64,000 nucleotides of DNA from DASSUW01 sp963811895 (GCA_963811895.1 CAWETE010000015.1:258038-322037), one strand, 5' to 3'; positions 26,898 to 35,471 are shown, numbered from the stretch's first letter. Notes: generated from the sequence alone by a model not told the origin. Numbers and translations: made by a program.

Positions 26898-26916
26898 GCG
26901 CCACGAGAGGAGGCTG

Positions 26917-27336
26917 ATGGCAGCCCAGACGATCACCCCGATGCCAGGCGCCCATGAGCGGCGCATAGCGGAGCGAACGCGCTCCGGTCGGCTCATCCGC
27001 GACTCGATCGCGCTGCTGAGCTCGAAGTGGTCGGTCGACATCCTGCTGGCGCTCGGCGACGGCACGCGCCGTTACCACGAGCTGCTGGAGGATCTCCAGC
27101 CGATCTCCGAGAAGGTGCTCACGCAGACGCTGCGCGGCATGGAGCGCGACGGCGTCGTCGCGCGCCGCGTGCACGCCGAGGTGCCGCCGCGGGTGGAGTA
27201 CGCGCTCACGCCGCTGGGCGCCACGATGGCGCCGCCGCTGAAGGCGCTCGGCGCGTGGTCGCTCGCGCACGGCAAGCGCGTCGAGGAGGCGCGCGACCGG
27301 TTCGACGCACGGATGGCGGCCAAGCGCGCGGCCTAG
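26917..27336 (+). CDS. HxlR-family winged-helix transcriptional regulator
   Basis: A 139-aa protein with the HxlR signature: LLSSKWSVDILLALGDGTRRYHELLEDLQPISEKVLTQTLRGMERDGVVARRVHAEVPPRVEYALTPLG. It lacks the Cys seen near the N-terminus of redox- or aldehyde-sensing members. A clear GAGAGGAGG ribosome binding site precedes ATG 26917. It follows the ECF sigma gene and ends in a 4-bp overlap (CTAG) with the convergent cofE. Confidence 0.88.
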   Translation: MAAQTITPMPGAHERRIAERTRSGRLIRDSIALLSSKWSVDILLALGDGTRRYHELLEDLQPISEKVLTQTLRGMERDGVVARRVHAEVPPRVEYALTPLGATMAPPLKALGAWSLAHGKRVEEARDRFDARMAAKRAA

Positions 27337-28055
27337 CGGAAGAGGTCGTCGGCCAGGGCGCGGATCAGGGCCGCCGCGCCGGCGCCGTCGTCTGACGTGA
27401 CGTAGCGCTCGAGCCCGCGGATGCGAATCGCGGGCTCTCGGGTGTCCTTGCCGCGGACGAGGTCCGCGGCGGCCGCCGCCTCGTCGGCGACGGCGATCAC
27501 GGTGGCGGCCAGCTCGCGGCCGTCGGCGTCGCCGCGGCCGCGCCAGTCGTCGGCCGCCACCAGGCCGGCGCAGCCGATGGCCACCTCCGCCTGGCCGAGG
27601 CGCCACGGCCGGCCGAACGAGTCGGTGATCAGCACCGCGCAGCCGAGGCTCCGTCTCAGCGCCCGGGCGGAGGCGTCGGGGTCGATCGGCAGCAGCACGA
27701 GCCTGCCGGGCGCCCCGGCGTTGGAGGCGTCGACGCCGGCGTTGGCGCACACGAAGCCGTGGCGGGTGCGGCAGATGATGCGGCCGCGGTCGGCGCGCAG
27801 GACCTCGGCGGACTCGTCGAGGATGACCTGGACGTGGCGCGCGTCCCTGCCGTGCTCTGCGGCCAGCCGCTCGGCCTCGGCGGTCGGCTCGACGGTGGCC
27901 ACGTCCACCACCCGGCCCTCGGCCTTCGAGACGACCTTGTGGGCGATCGCGAGCACGTCGGTGGGGCGCAGGTCGGCGGCGGCGCCGAGCAGCGCGGCGA
28001 GGTCGTCGCCCGGCCGGACCTCCGGCAGCCCGGGGAGCGCGTCGAGGCTGATCAC
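27333..28055 (-). CDS. cofE: Coenzyme F420-0:L-glutamate ligase CofE (stand-alone)
   Basis: The enzyme adds gamma-linked glutamates to F420-0 using GTP. The 240-aa protein shows VLAIAHKVVSKAEGRVVD, RTRHGFVCANAGVDASN, VLITDSFGRPWRLGQAEVAIGCAG and the KDTREPA end typical of CofE. It matches only the N-terminal half of mycobacterial FbiB: the C-terminal FMN reductase domain is absent. The GTG at 28055 overlaps the cofC TGA as GTGA. It is the last gene of npdG-fbiA-cofC-cofE. Confidence 0.92.
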   Translation of the reverse strand: MISLDALPGLPEVRPGDDLAALLGAAADLRPTDVLAIAHKVVSKAEGRVVDVATVEPTAEAERLAAEHGRDARHVQVILDESAEVLRADRGRIICRTRHGFVCANAGVDASNAGAPGRLVLLPIDPDASARALRRSLGCAVLITDSFGRPWRLGQAEVAIGCAGLVAADDWRGRGDADGRELAATVIAVADEAAAAADLVRGKDTREPAIRIRGLERYVTSDDGAGAAALIRALADDLFR

Positions 28056-28696
28056 ACCGTCGCGGCGTGCAGCACGGCGCGGGTGCGGGCGGCCGTGTCG
28101 GGGCGCGCGTCCAGCGCCGTGCGTAGCGCCGCGAGATCGGCCGGCGTGTCGACGTCGAGGCCGAGCGACGGGAGCTCGGCGACCTTGACCTCGGCGCCCG
28201 CGGCCCGCGCGAGCGCGGCGTGGCGGGCGAACGACCCGGGGCCGAACGACGGCGGCATGACCTGCGGCGGCTCCAGCAGCAGCGCGTTGGTGCCGCTGCC
28301 GTGGCGGTCGGGGACGATGACCACGCCGCCACGGCGCCCGAGCAGCGAGCTGACCTCCCGCGGATCGATCGCCGGACAGTCGCCCGGGACGAGCAGGACG
28401 CGCCCGGCGCCCCGCACCAGCGCGGTATCCACCCCGCGGGCGGCGGCGGCCGACTGGCCGGCCTCCTCGGGGTCGTCGACCACGATCGCGCCCGCGTCCT
28501 CGGCCGCGCGGGCGGCGAGCGGCTCGGAGGTCACCACGACCACTTCGTCGATCTCGTGGACGGCGGCCAGCGCGTCGAGCACGTCGGCCACCATGGCGGC
28601 GGCCAGCTCCTCGCGCTCGCGGCCGCCAATCGCTTCGCCGAGGCGCTGCTTGGCGCGCGAGAAGGACTTGACTGGCAGGACGGCCGCGGTGCGCAC
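28052..28696 (-). CDS. cofC: Phospholactate/phosphoenolpyruvate guanylyltransferase (CofC/FbiD)
   Basis: The enzyme activates PEP or 2-phospholactate with GTP for coupling to FO. The 214-aa nucleotidyltransferase begins AAVLPVKSFSRAKQRLGEAI. It has VLLVPGDCPAIDP (metal-binding Asp region) and IVPDRHGSGTNALLLEPP, typical of CofC/FbiD. It starts with GTG at 28696, nine bases after the fbiA stop. TAGGCT, made partly from that stop codon, lies 6 nt upstream and may form an internal promoter. Substrate choice (PEP versus phospholactate) cannot be read from sequence here; PEP is the rule in mycobacteria. Confidence 0.92.
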   Translation of the reverse strand: MRTAAVLPVKSFSRAKQRLGEAIGGREREELAAAMVADVLDALAAVHEIDEVVVVTSEPLAARAAEDAGAIVVDDPEEAGQSAAAARGVDTALVRGAGRVLLVPGDCPAIDPREVSSLLGRRGGVVIVPDRHGSGTNALLLEPPQVMPPSFGPGSFARHAALARAAGAEVKVAELPSLGLDVDTPADLAALRTALDARPDTAARTRAVLHAATV

Positions 28697-28702
28697 GGCC
28701 CA

Positions 28703-28708
28703 AGCCTA
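28703..28708 (-). promoter_or_regulatory. Putative internal -10 box before cofC
   Basis: TAGGCT, overlapping the fbiA stop codon, lies 6 nt upstream of the cofC GTG. It would give a leaderless cofC-cofE transcript. Confidence 0.38.
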
Positions 28709-29584
28709 ACCGGCGAAGGCCAGCACCTCTCGGGCGACGCGGCGACGCGCCTCCTGGTCGCCCATCTCGACGTCGGTGACCAACGTGGGGACCGTCTCGG
28801 CACGCTCGTCCGCCACGAGCCCGTCGAGCAGCCCGGCGTAGTGCGCGGCGATGCCGTCGGAGCTGAGCGGGTGGCCGGCCCACGCCAGGAACTCGTCGGT
28901 GGGGCCCTTGAGCACTGCGCCGCGGACGAGCGGCGAGACGGCGATGACCGGCGTCTTCATCGCTTCGCGAAGCCCCGGGACCGCGAGGATGGGGCCGATC
29001 GAGATCACCGGGTTCGACGGCCCGATCACGATCAGGTCCGCACGCTCGAGCGCCTCGAGCACCTCGACGGTCGGACGCGCGTCCTCGATGCCGCGCAGCT
29101 CGACGTCCTCGACCGGCCCGGCCGCGCGCTCGCGGATCATGAACTCCTGGAACGGGTGCCAGGTCCCGCGCGCCTTCACGTGGGTGCGCACCGGCTCGTC
29201 GCACATCGGCAGCACCTTCGCCCGCACGGCCAGCGCCTGGCGGGCCTCGTCGATCGCCTCGGTCAGCCGGGCGCCCTCGGCGAGCCGGCGGGCGCGGCGG
29301 ACGCACAGCGCGAGGTCGCGGTCGCCGAGGTTGAACCAGACGTCGTCGCCCAGCTCGCGCAGGCCGTCCATCACGTTGAAGGTGTCGCCGGCCAGGCCCC
29401 AGCCGCGCTCGTCGATGCGGTCGGCGAGCCAGAAGGTGACGAGGTCGGGGTCGGGCGAGACGTGCGCGCCGTAGACCTCGACGTCGTCGGCGGTGTTGGC
29501 GATGACGACGAGCTCGTCGGCCTCGTCGAGGAGGCCGCGCGCGAGCTTGGCTCCGCCCGTCCCGCCCGCGAGCAGGACTACCAC
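28706..29584 (-). CDS. fbiA: 2-phospholactate/PEP transferase FbiA (CofD)
   Basis: FbiA transfers the activated phosphoenolpyruvyl or phospholactyl group to FO to make (dehydro-)F420-0. The 292-aa protein has the family N-terminus VVLLAGGTGGAKLARGL, then VIANTADDVEVYGAHVSPD, GDRDLALCVRRARRL and VIGPSNPVISIGPIL, all typical of CofD. The length is normal. The GTG start at 29584 overlaps the npdG stop by 7 bp. Confidence 0.94.
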   Translation of the reverse strand: MVVLLAGGTGGAKLARGLLDEADELVVIANTADDVEVYGAHVSPDPDLVTFWLADRIDERGWGLAGDTFNVMDGLRELGDDVWFNLGDRDLALCVRRARRLAEGARLTEAIDEARQALAVRAKVLPMCDEPVRTHVKARGTWHPFQEFMIRERAAGPVEDVELRGIEDARPTVEVLEALERADLIVIGPSNPVISIGPILAVPGLREAMKTPVIAVSPLVRGAVLKGPTDEFLAWAGHPLSSDGIAAHYAGLLDGLVADERAETVPTLVTDVEMGDQEARRRVAREVLAFAG

Positions 29585-30258
29585 GGCCGGTCGGTCAGCC
29601 CGGTGAGGCGGATGCCGGCGTGCGTCTTGTAGCGGGCGTTGACGCCGATCAGCAGCGCGGTCAGCGACTCGGCGATGCGGGCCATCTCGAGCCTGCCGGC
29701 GTCGACGCAGCGCAGGCCGGGGATGAGCTCGATGTAGGCCGCTGCGCGCGCCTTGTCCTCACGGCGGTCGCCGCAGACGAGCACGTCCTCGTCGAGCGTG
29801 TGCGCCAGGTCCTTGAGGCCGGGGGCGTTGACGGTGTGCAGGGCGGCGACGACGCGGACGCCCTCGGGCGCCATCTCGGCCGCCTGCTCGGCGGCCGAGC
29901 CCTGCCAGACGCCGAGCATGCGGGTCGCCTTGCCGGACACGGCGGCGGCGAGCGGCACGGTCGCGTCGACGAGCAGCTGGCCCTCGCGCAGGTGGTTCTT
30001 GAGGTTCGTCAGCGTCTCGGACTGGTTGCGGAACGGCACGCACAGGAAGACGACCTCGCTCGCCTCGGCGGCGGGTCCGTTCTCGAGGCCCTCGATCCGC
30101 GCGTCCGGGACCTGCTCGCGGATGCGGGCGGCGGCCTCCTCGGCGCGGGCCGCGTCGCGCGAGCCGACGACGACCGGCACGCCGGCGGCGGCGAGCCGCA
30201 GCGCGAGGCCGGTGCCGAGCGCGCCGGAGCCGCCGATGACGGTCACCTGGTCGGGCAT
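29578..30258 (-). CDS. npdG: NADPH-dependent F420 reductase (Fno/NpdG)
   Basis: This enzyme exchanges hydride between NADP(H) and F420. The 226-aa protein starts with a Rossmann motif VTVIGGSGALGTGLALRLAAAG, followed by GSRD (NADP-binding), FLCVPF and ALHTVNAPGL, all characteristic of Fno. It leads the minus-strand F420 operon, so F420 synthesis and recycling are co-expressed. ATG 30258 has TAGCCT nine bases upstream in a promoter shared with the divergent SDR gene. Confidence 0.9.
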   Translation of the reverse strand: MPDQVTVIGGSGALGTGLALRLAAAGVPVVVGSRDAARAEEAAARIREQVPDARIEGLENGPAAEASEVVFLCVPFRNQSETLTNLKNHLREGQLLVDATVPLAAAVSGKATRMLGVWQGSAAEQAAEMAPEGVRVVAALHTVNAPGLKDLAHTLDEDVLVCGDRREDKARAAAYIELIPGLRCVDAGRLEMARIAESLTALLIGVNARYKTHAGIRLTGLTDRPW

Positions 30259-30267
30259 CGGCGGGGC

Positions 30268-30279
30268 AGGCTATACGCT
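30268..30279. promoter_or_regulatory. Overlapping divergent -10 boxes of npdG and the SDR gene
   Basis: AGGCTATACGCT holds TAGCCT for the minus strand (9 nt before npdG) and TACGCT for the plus strand (8 nt before ATG 30288). The two start codons are only 29 bp apart, so the genes probably share one bidirectional leaderless promoter. Confidence 0.5.
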
Positions 30280-30287
30280 GCGGCCGG

Positions 30288-31025
30288 ATGCGACTGGAAG
30301 GACGGATCGCGCTTGTCACCGGCGGCGCGTCGGGGATCGGCGCGGCGACCGCGCGGCGGCTCGCCGCCGAGGGCGCGCGCGTGTGGGTGGCCGACATCGA
30401 CCTGGCGGGCGCGCAGACCGTCGCGAGCGAGATCGACGGCGCCGCGGTCGAGATGGACGTCGCCGACGAGGCGTCGGTGCGCGCGGCCGTCGTCGAGGCG
30501 GGGGAAGTCGACGTGCTCGTCAACAACGCGGGCACCGACCGCTTCGCGTTCTTCGTCAACACCGATCCCGAGCTGTGGGACTTCGTGCTGGGCGTCAACC
30601 TGCGCGGCACGATCGCGGTGACGCACGCGGTCCTGGGCGGTATGCAGGCGCGAGGGCGGGGGGCCATCGTCAACGTCGCCTCCGAGGCTGGCCGCGTCGG
30701 CTCGCAGGGCTCGGCCGTCTACAGCGCGGCCAAGGCGGGCGTGATCGGCTTCACGCGCGCGGTCGCGCGCGAGTCCTCGCGCTTCGGCGTGCGCGTCAAC
30801 GCCGTCGCGCCGGGGCCGATCGACACGCCGCTGCTGAACGCCGCGCCCGAGGAGTACGGCGAGATCGGCGAGCGGCTCAAGCAGGGGATGATCGCCGCGA
30901 CCTCGATGCGCCGGATCGGACAGCCGGAGGAGGTCGCCGCCGCGATCGCCTTCCTGGCCTCCGACGACGCCTCCTTCGTGACCGGGCAGACGATCAACGT
31001 CTCCGGCGGCCTCTCGATGGCCTGA
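30288..31025 (+). CDS. Short-chain dehydrogenase/reductase
   Basis: A 245-aa classical SDR with TGGASGIG (NAD(P) binding), VADID, NNAG, catalytic Ser in NVASEAG and YSAAK, and the PGPIDTPL loop. It resembles 3-oxoacyl-ACP reductases and 2-hydroxycyclohexanecarboxyl-CoA dehydrogenases. The acidic residues after strand 2 (ADID) suggest NAD rather than NADP. The following HMG-CoA-lyase-like gene points to acyl-CoA or branched-chain degradation. Confidence 0.87.
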   Translation: MRLEGRIALVTGGASGIGAATARRLAAEGARVWVADIDLAGAQTVASEIDGAAVEMDVADEASVRAAVVEAGEVDVLVNNAGTDRFAFFVNTDPELWDFVLGVNLRGTIAVTHAVLGGMQARGRGAIVNVASEAGRVGSQGSAVYSAAKAGVIGFTRAVARESSRFGVRVNAVAPGPIDTPLLNAAPEEYGEIGERLKQGMIAATSMRRIGQPEEVAAAIAFLASDDASFVTGQTINVSGGLSMA

Positions 31026-31028
31026 ACC

Positions 31029-31034
31029 TAGACT
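31029..31034 (+). promoter_or_regulatory. Putative -10 box for leaderless lyase mRNA
   Basis: TAGACT lies 7 nt before GTG 31042. Confidence 0.42.
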
Positions 31035-31041
31035 CTCACGC

Positions 31042-31934
31042 GTGCATGTAGCCATCCGCGAGGTGGGGCCCCGGGACGGGTTCCAGAACGAGCCGGAGGT
31101 CATCGCGACCGGCGACAAGGTGCGCCTGATCGAGGCGCTCGCCCGGTCGGGGCTGAAGCGGCTGGAGGTCACGAGCTTCGTGCGTGCCGACGTGATCCCG
31201 CAGCTCGCCGACGGGGCGGAGGTGCTCGAGCGGATCGACGTGCCCGAGGACGTCTCGCTCTCGGTGCTCATCCCCAACGAGCGCGGGCTCGACAACGCTT
31301 TGACGCTGCGCGACCGCTTCCACGAGGTCAACGTCTTCCTGAGCGCGACCGAGTCGCACAACCGGGCCAACGTGAACCGCTCCGTGGAGGAGTCGCTGAC
31401 CGGGCTGGAGCGGGTCCTCGAGCGCGCGGTCTCGGAAGGGCTGCGCTGCGAAGGCGTGATCTCGGTCGCCTTCGGCTGCCCCTACGAGGGCCACGTCCCG
31501 CCCGAGCGGGTCTTCGAGATCGCGCGGCGGCTGGTCGCCGCGGGCGCGGTGGAGATCGGGTTCGGCGACACGACGGGGATGGCCAACCCGGCGCAGGTGC
31601 GCGAGTTCTTCCCGGCGGCGCGGACGGCGCTCGGCGACGACGTCGAGCTGACCGCGCACTTCCACAACACGCGCGGGCAGGGCCTGGCCAACGTCCTGGC
31701 CGCTCTCGATGCGGGCGTGCGGAGCTTCGAGTCGAGCTTCGGCGAGCTGGGCGGCTGCCCGGTGCCGCGCGGCGCGACCGGCAACATCGCGACCGAGGAC
31801 CTGGTGTCGATGCTGCACGAGATGGGCGTCGAGACCGGCGTCTCGCTCGAGCGCCTGCTCGACGCGGCGCACGCCGCCCAGGAGGTCCTCGGCCGGCCGC
31901 TGGGCTCGCACGTGCTCACGGCCGGTCCGGTCGT

Positions 31935-31953
<19 letters not shown>
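31042..31953 (+). CDS. Hydroxymethylglutaryl-CoA lyase-like enzyme
   Basis: A TIM-barrel lyase of the HMG-CoA lyase/pyruvate-carboxylase-like family. Visible motifs are EVGPRDGFQNEP (metal and substrate binding), AHFHNTRGQGLAN (metal His pair) and the signature FGELGGCPVPRGATGN with the active-site Cys. The 303 aa are normal. It would cleave HMG-CoA to acetyl-CoA and acetoacetate in leucine or isoprenoid catabolism. An enoyl-CoA hydratase and an acyl-CoA carboxylase beta subunit lie within 6 kb, consistent with such a route. It overlaps murB by 19 bp. Confidence 0.87.
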
Positions 31954-32903
<950 letters not shown>

Positions 32904-32936
32904 ATCCGGCGCATCAGCGCTGGCCGTCACACCAAT

Positions 32937-32977
32937 GACTCAACAGTCGCCGCTCAATCATGCGAGACTCAACGGTC
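32937..32977. repeat. Direct repeat pair upstream of the Crp-like gene
   Basis: GACTCAACAGTC (32937-32948) and GACTCAACGGTC (32966-32977) differ at one base and are 29 bp apart start to start, close to three helical turns. They lie in the 152-bp gap between murB and a Crp-like regulator and could be tandem regulator sites. Nothing else is apparent in this gap. Confidence 0.45.
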
Positions 32978-33055
32978 AGCGAGCGGGATGGTGGCGGACC
33001 TGGGCCGGCTGGTTTCGGCTCAGTCCGCTGACGCTTGCGACAAGGACGGGATCTG

Positions 33056-33760
33056 GTGCCGGTGCAGGGAGGTGGGGTAGGGCGGCTGGCGGGACGCCCA
33101 TGGCGCGATGTCGAGCGCGTGCCGCTCGACGAGTTGCTCGCGGCGCTCGGCGTCGAGGAAGCGGCGCCGCCCGGCGAAGCGCTGCTGACGGTCTGGCTCG
33201 CGCCGGGTCCTTGGAAGCCGCCGGTCACGCTCGCGCGTCGCGGCGTCGTCCTGTTCGTGCTCTCCGGCGCGCTGCTGCGCTCGCGCCGCGACGCGGTCGA
33301 GCGGCGCGTCGACCTCCTGCTCGCCGGCGACGCGATCCGCATGAACGGCGAGGACGGCGCGCTCTGGCGCGCCCTGCCCGCTCAACCGGTGCGCCTGGCC
33401 GTCGTCGGGCCCCACACGGTGAAGGCGCTCGCCGGCGTGCCCGGCGCGGCCAACGCACTCATGCACGCGCTGCTGCAGCAACTCGAGCTCGAGCTCGAGC
33501 TGCGCGCTGTGGTCGGCATCCAACGCATCGAGCAGCGCATCGTCGCCTTCTTCGCGCTGCTCGCGCGCCGCCTGGGCGAGGACGTCCCCGGCGGCGTCCG
33601 CATCCCGCTTCCCCTCGAGCAGAAACGGATCGAGGAGATCCTCAGCGCGGGGCACACCCAGGCGACGATGGCCTTCCGCGCCCTGTTCGCCGCCGGCGTG
33701 CTCGTCCACGACGCCGCCGGCTGGCGCTTCCGCGAGGGGGGTCTGACCCCTCTGTGGTAG
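33056..33760 (+). CDS. Crp/Fnr-like transcriptional regulator (divergent)
   Basis: The 234-aa product has an N-terminal cupin-like sensor domain (about 15-130), a long dimerisation helix (LLQQLELELELRAVVGIQRIEQRIVAFFALLARRLG) and a C-terminal winged-helix (PLPLEQKRIEEILSAGHTQATMAFRALFAAGVL) matching the Crp HTH. Cyclic-nucleotide-binding residues and Fnr cysteines are not evident, so the signal is unknown. GTG 33056 is chosen for the AAGGACGG sequence 8 nt upstream; a TTG at 33035 is possible. The last residues GGLTPLW and the stop codon are encoded by a copy of the inverted-repeat element. Confidence 0.7.
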   Translation: MPVQGGGVGRLAGRPWRDVERVPLDELLAALGVEEAAPPGEALLTVWLAPGPWKPPVTLARRGVVLFVLSGALLRSRRDAVERRVDLLLAGDAIRMNGEDGALWRALPAQPVRLAVVGPHTVKALAGVPGAANALMHALLQQLELELELRAVVGIQRIEQRIVAFFALLARRLGEDVPGGVRIPLPLEQKRIEEILSAGHTQATMAFRALFAAGVLVHDAAGWRFREGGLTPLW

Positions 33761-33804
33761 TACAGCTCGAAACTGTGGCAGTACAGAGGGGTCAGACCCC
33801 CCTT
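33735..33804. repeat. Imperfect inverted-repeat element with GGGGTCTGACCCC ends (copy 2)
   Basis: Arms AGGGGGGTCTGACCCCTCTGT (left, from 33735) and the matching ACAGAGGGGTCAGACCCCCCT (right, ending 33803) enclose about 28 nt with CTGTGGTAGTACAG and CTGTGGCAGTACAG. It corresponds to copy 1 at 3438-3509. It lies exactly between convergent genes, supplies the stop codon of the Crp-like gene and touches the stop of the enoyl-CoA hydratase. It may act as a bidirectional terminator. Confidence 0.7.
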
Positions 33805-34582
33805 AGCGGCCGCTGAACTCGGGCTGGCGCTTCTCGCGGAACGCCTGCGCGCCCTCGGCGAAGTCGGCCGTCGCGGCGCAGCGCTCCTGCATCGTCACCT
33901 CGAGCTCGAGCGTGGCCGCCAGGGCCGGCTTGGCCGACGCGTCCATGACGCGCTTGGCCAGCCCGACCGCCACCGGCGCGCAGGCCAGCAGGTCGTCGAC
34001 CAGCCCCTGCACGGCCTCGTCGAGCTCCTCGGCCGGCGCCACCCGGTTGGCGAGGCCGATCCGCTCGGCCTCCTCGCCGCCGATCAGCTTGCCGGTCATC
34101 ACGAGCTCCTTGGCGCGGCCGAGGCCGACCACCGACGGCAGCCGCGAGGAGCCGCCGACGTCCGGGATCAGGCCGATCCGGACCTCGGGCATGCCGATCA
34201 GGGCGTCGGAGGCGATCACGCGCAGGTCGCAGGCCAGCGCCAGCTCCATCGCGCCGCCGATGCAGGCGCCGTGGATCACGCAGATCGTCGGCTTGGTCAT
34301 CTCCTCGGCGAGGTTCCAGGTGTCGAGGATGGGTCGGCGGAACGCGCGCAGGTCCTCGGGCGCCTCGGACAGGGCGGCCAAAGACCCCAGGTCCATGCCG
34401 GAGGAGAACATCGGGCCGGCGCCGCGGATAACGACGCAGCGCACAGAATTGTCCGCGGCCGCTTCTCGCAGCGCCTCGCCGGTGGCGAGCACCAGCTCCT
34501 CGTTGAACGCGTTGCGCTTCTCCGGCCGGTTCAGCACGACGTGACGGACGGGTCCGTGGTCTTCGGTCAGCACGAGGGTCAT
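33803..34582 (-). CDS. Enoyl-CoA hydratase/isomerase family protein
   Basis: A 259-aa crotonase. The oxyanion-hole segments are FSSGMDLGSL and IHGACIGGAMELALACD. Both catalytic glutamate positions are kept (GAMELA and MPEVRIGL), so hydratase activity is plausible. Its role is probably in beta-oxidation or branched-chain acyl-CoA breakdown. ATG 34582 has TAGGGT seven bases upstream. Only 32 bp separate it from the divergent Rieske gene. Confidence 0.88.
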   Translation of the reverse strand: MTLVLTEDHGPVRHVVLNRPEKRNAFNEELVLATGEALREAAADNSVRCVVIRGAGPMFSSGMDLGSLAALSEAPEDLRAFRRPILDTWNLAEEMTKPTICVIHGACIGGAMELALACDLRVIASDALIGMPEVRIGLIPDVGGSSRLPSVVGLGRAKELVMTGKLIGGEEAERIGLANRVAPAEELDEAVQGLVDDLLACAPVAVGLAKRVMDASAKPALAATLELEVTMQERCAATADFAEGAQAFREKRQPEFSGR

Positions 34583-34589
34583 GCCAGAG

Positions 34590-34606
34590 ACCCTACGCGG
34601 GTAGGG
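34590..34606. promoter_or_regulatory. Palindrome and -10 box in a 32-bp divergent intergenic region
   Basis: CCCTACGCGGGTAGGG (34591-34606) has 6-bp arms and a 4-bp centre. It overlaps TAGGGT (34590-34595, minus strand), the putative -10 of the enoyl-CoA hydratase gene. Binding there could control both divergent genes. Confidence 0.45.
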
Positions 34607-34614
34607 ATGCCGGC

Positions 34615-35460
34615 ATGACCGCAGTGCGGCCCATCACGCAGCTCGACGCGCTCGACGCGCCGGCCCAGAAGATCGCCAAGGCGGTGCGTGCCGTCATCAG
34701 GCCGGGCCCGCTCAAGAACGCGCTGAGCGGTAGCTGGCTCGGCCATGCGCTGCACCCGCTGCTCACCGACGTGACGATCGGCAGCTTCACCAGCGCCGTC
34801 GCGCTCGACTGGCTCGGCGGCGACGAGTCGGAGCCGGCCGCCCAGCGGCTGATCGGCCTCGGCCTGCTCAGCACGCTGCCGACCGTCTCCAGCGGCTACA
34901 CGGACTGGGCCGACACGGAGCTGGCGAACGAGGCCGTGCGTCGCGTCGGCGTCGTACATGCGGCGGGCAACTTCACCGCGGCCTCGCTGTTCGCCGCCAG
35001 CTGGCTCGCCCGCCGCCGCGGCGACCAGGGCCGCGGCCGCGCGCTCGCGCTGGCCGCCGGCGGGGTGATGGCCGGCGCCGCTTACCTCGGCGGCCACCTC
35101 ACACTGGCCGAGGGCGTCGGCGTCGACCACACGACGTTCGAGGACGCCACCGAGGACTGGACGGCGGTGCTCGACGACGCCGAGCTGTCCGACGGCCGGA
35201 TGCGCTGCGTCGAGGCCGACGGCACGGCGGTGGTGGTGGCGCGCGCCGGCGGCAACCTGTACGCGCTGTCGAACCACTGCTCGCACCGAGGCGGCCCGCT
35301 GCACGAGGGCAAGCTCGAAGGCCTCGAGGTCAGCTGCCCGTGGCACGACAGCGTGTTCGACCTGCGCGACGGCGCGCTGGTCCACGGCCCGGCCGCCTAT
35401 CCCCAGCCGGCCTGGGACACGCGCATCCGCGACGGTCGCATAGAGGTGCGCCGCCGGTAG
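34615..35460 (+). CDS. DUF2231 membrane domain fused to a Rieske [2Fe-2S] domain
   Basis: The N-terminal half is a DUF2231-type membrane domain (GHALHPLLTDVTIGSFTSAVALDWLGG, later helices GVVHAAGNFTAASLFAASWLA and LALAAGGVMAGAAYLGGHL). The C-terminal half (about 180-281) is a Rieske domain with ligands Cys222/His224 (CSHRG) and Cys241/His244 (CPWHDS). The protein is 281 aa and likely membrane-bound. The electron donor and acceptor are unknown; neither oxygenase nor cytochrome genes are adjacent. Confidence 0.85.
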   Translation: MTAVRPITQLDALDAPAQKIAKAVRAVIRPGPLKNALSGSWLGHALHPLLTDVTIGSFTSAVALDWLGGDESEPAAQRLIGLGLLSTLPTVSSGYTDWADTELANEAVRRVGVVHAAGNFTAASLFAASWLARRRGDQGRGRALALAAGGVMAGAAYLGGHLTLAEGVGVDHTTFEDATEDWTAVLDDAELSDGRMRCVEADGTAVVVARAGGNLYALSNHCSHRGGPLHEGKLEGLEVSCPWHDSVFDLRDGALVHGPAAYPQPAWDTRIRDGRIEVRRR

Positions 35461-35463
35461 CCT
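35458..35463 (+). promoter_or_regulatory. Putative -10 box before the membrane protein gene
   Basis: TAGCCT, beginning with the Rieske gene's stop codon, lies 8 nt before GTG 35472. Confidence 0.38.
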
Positions 35464-35471
35464 CATGCGGC

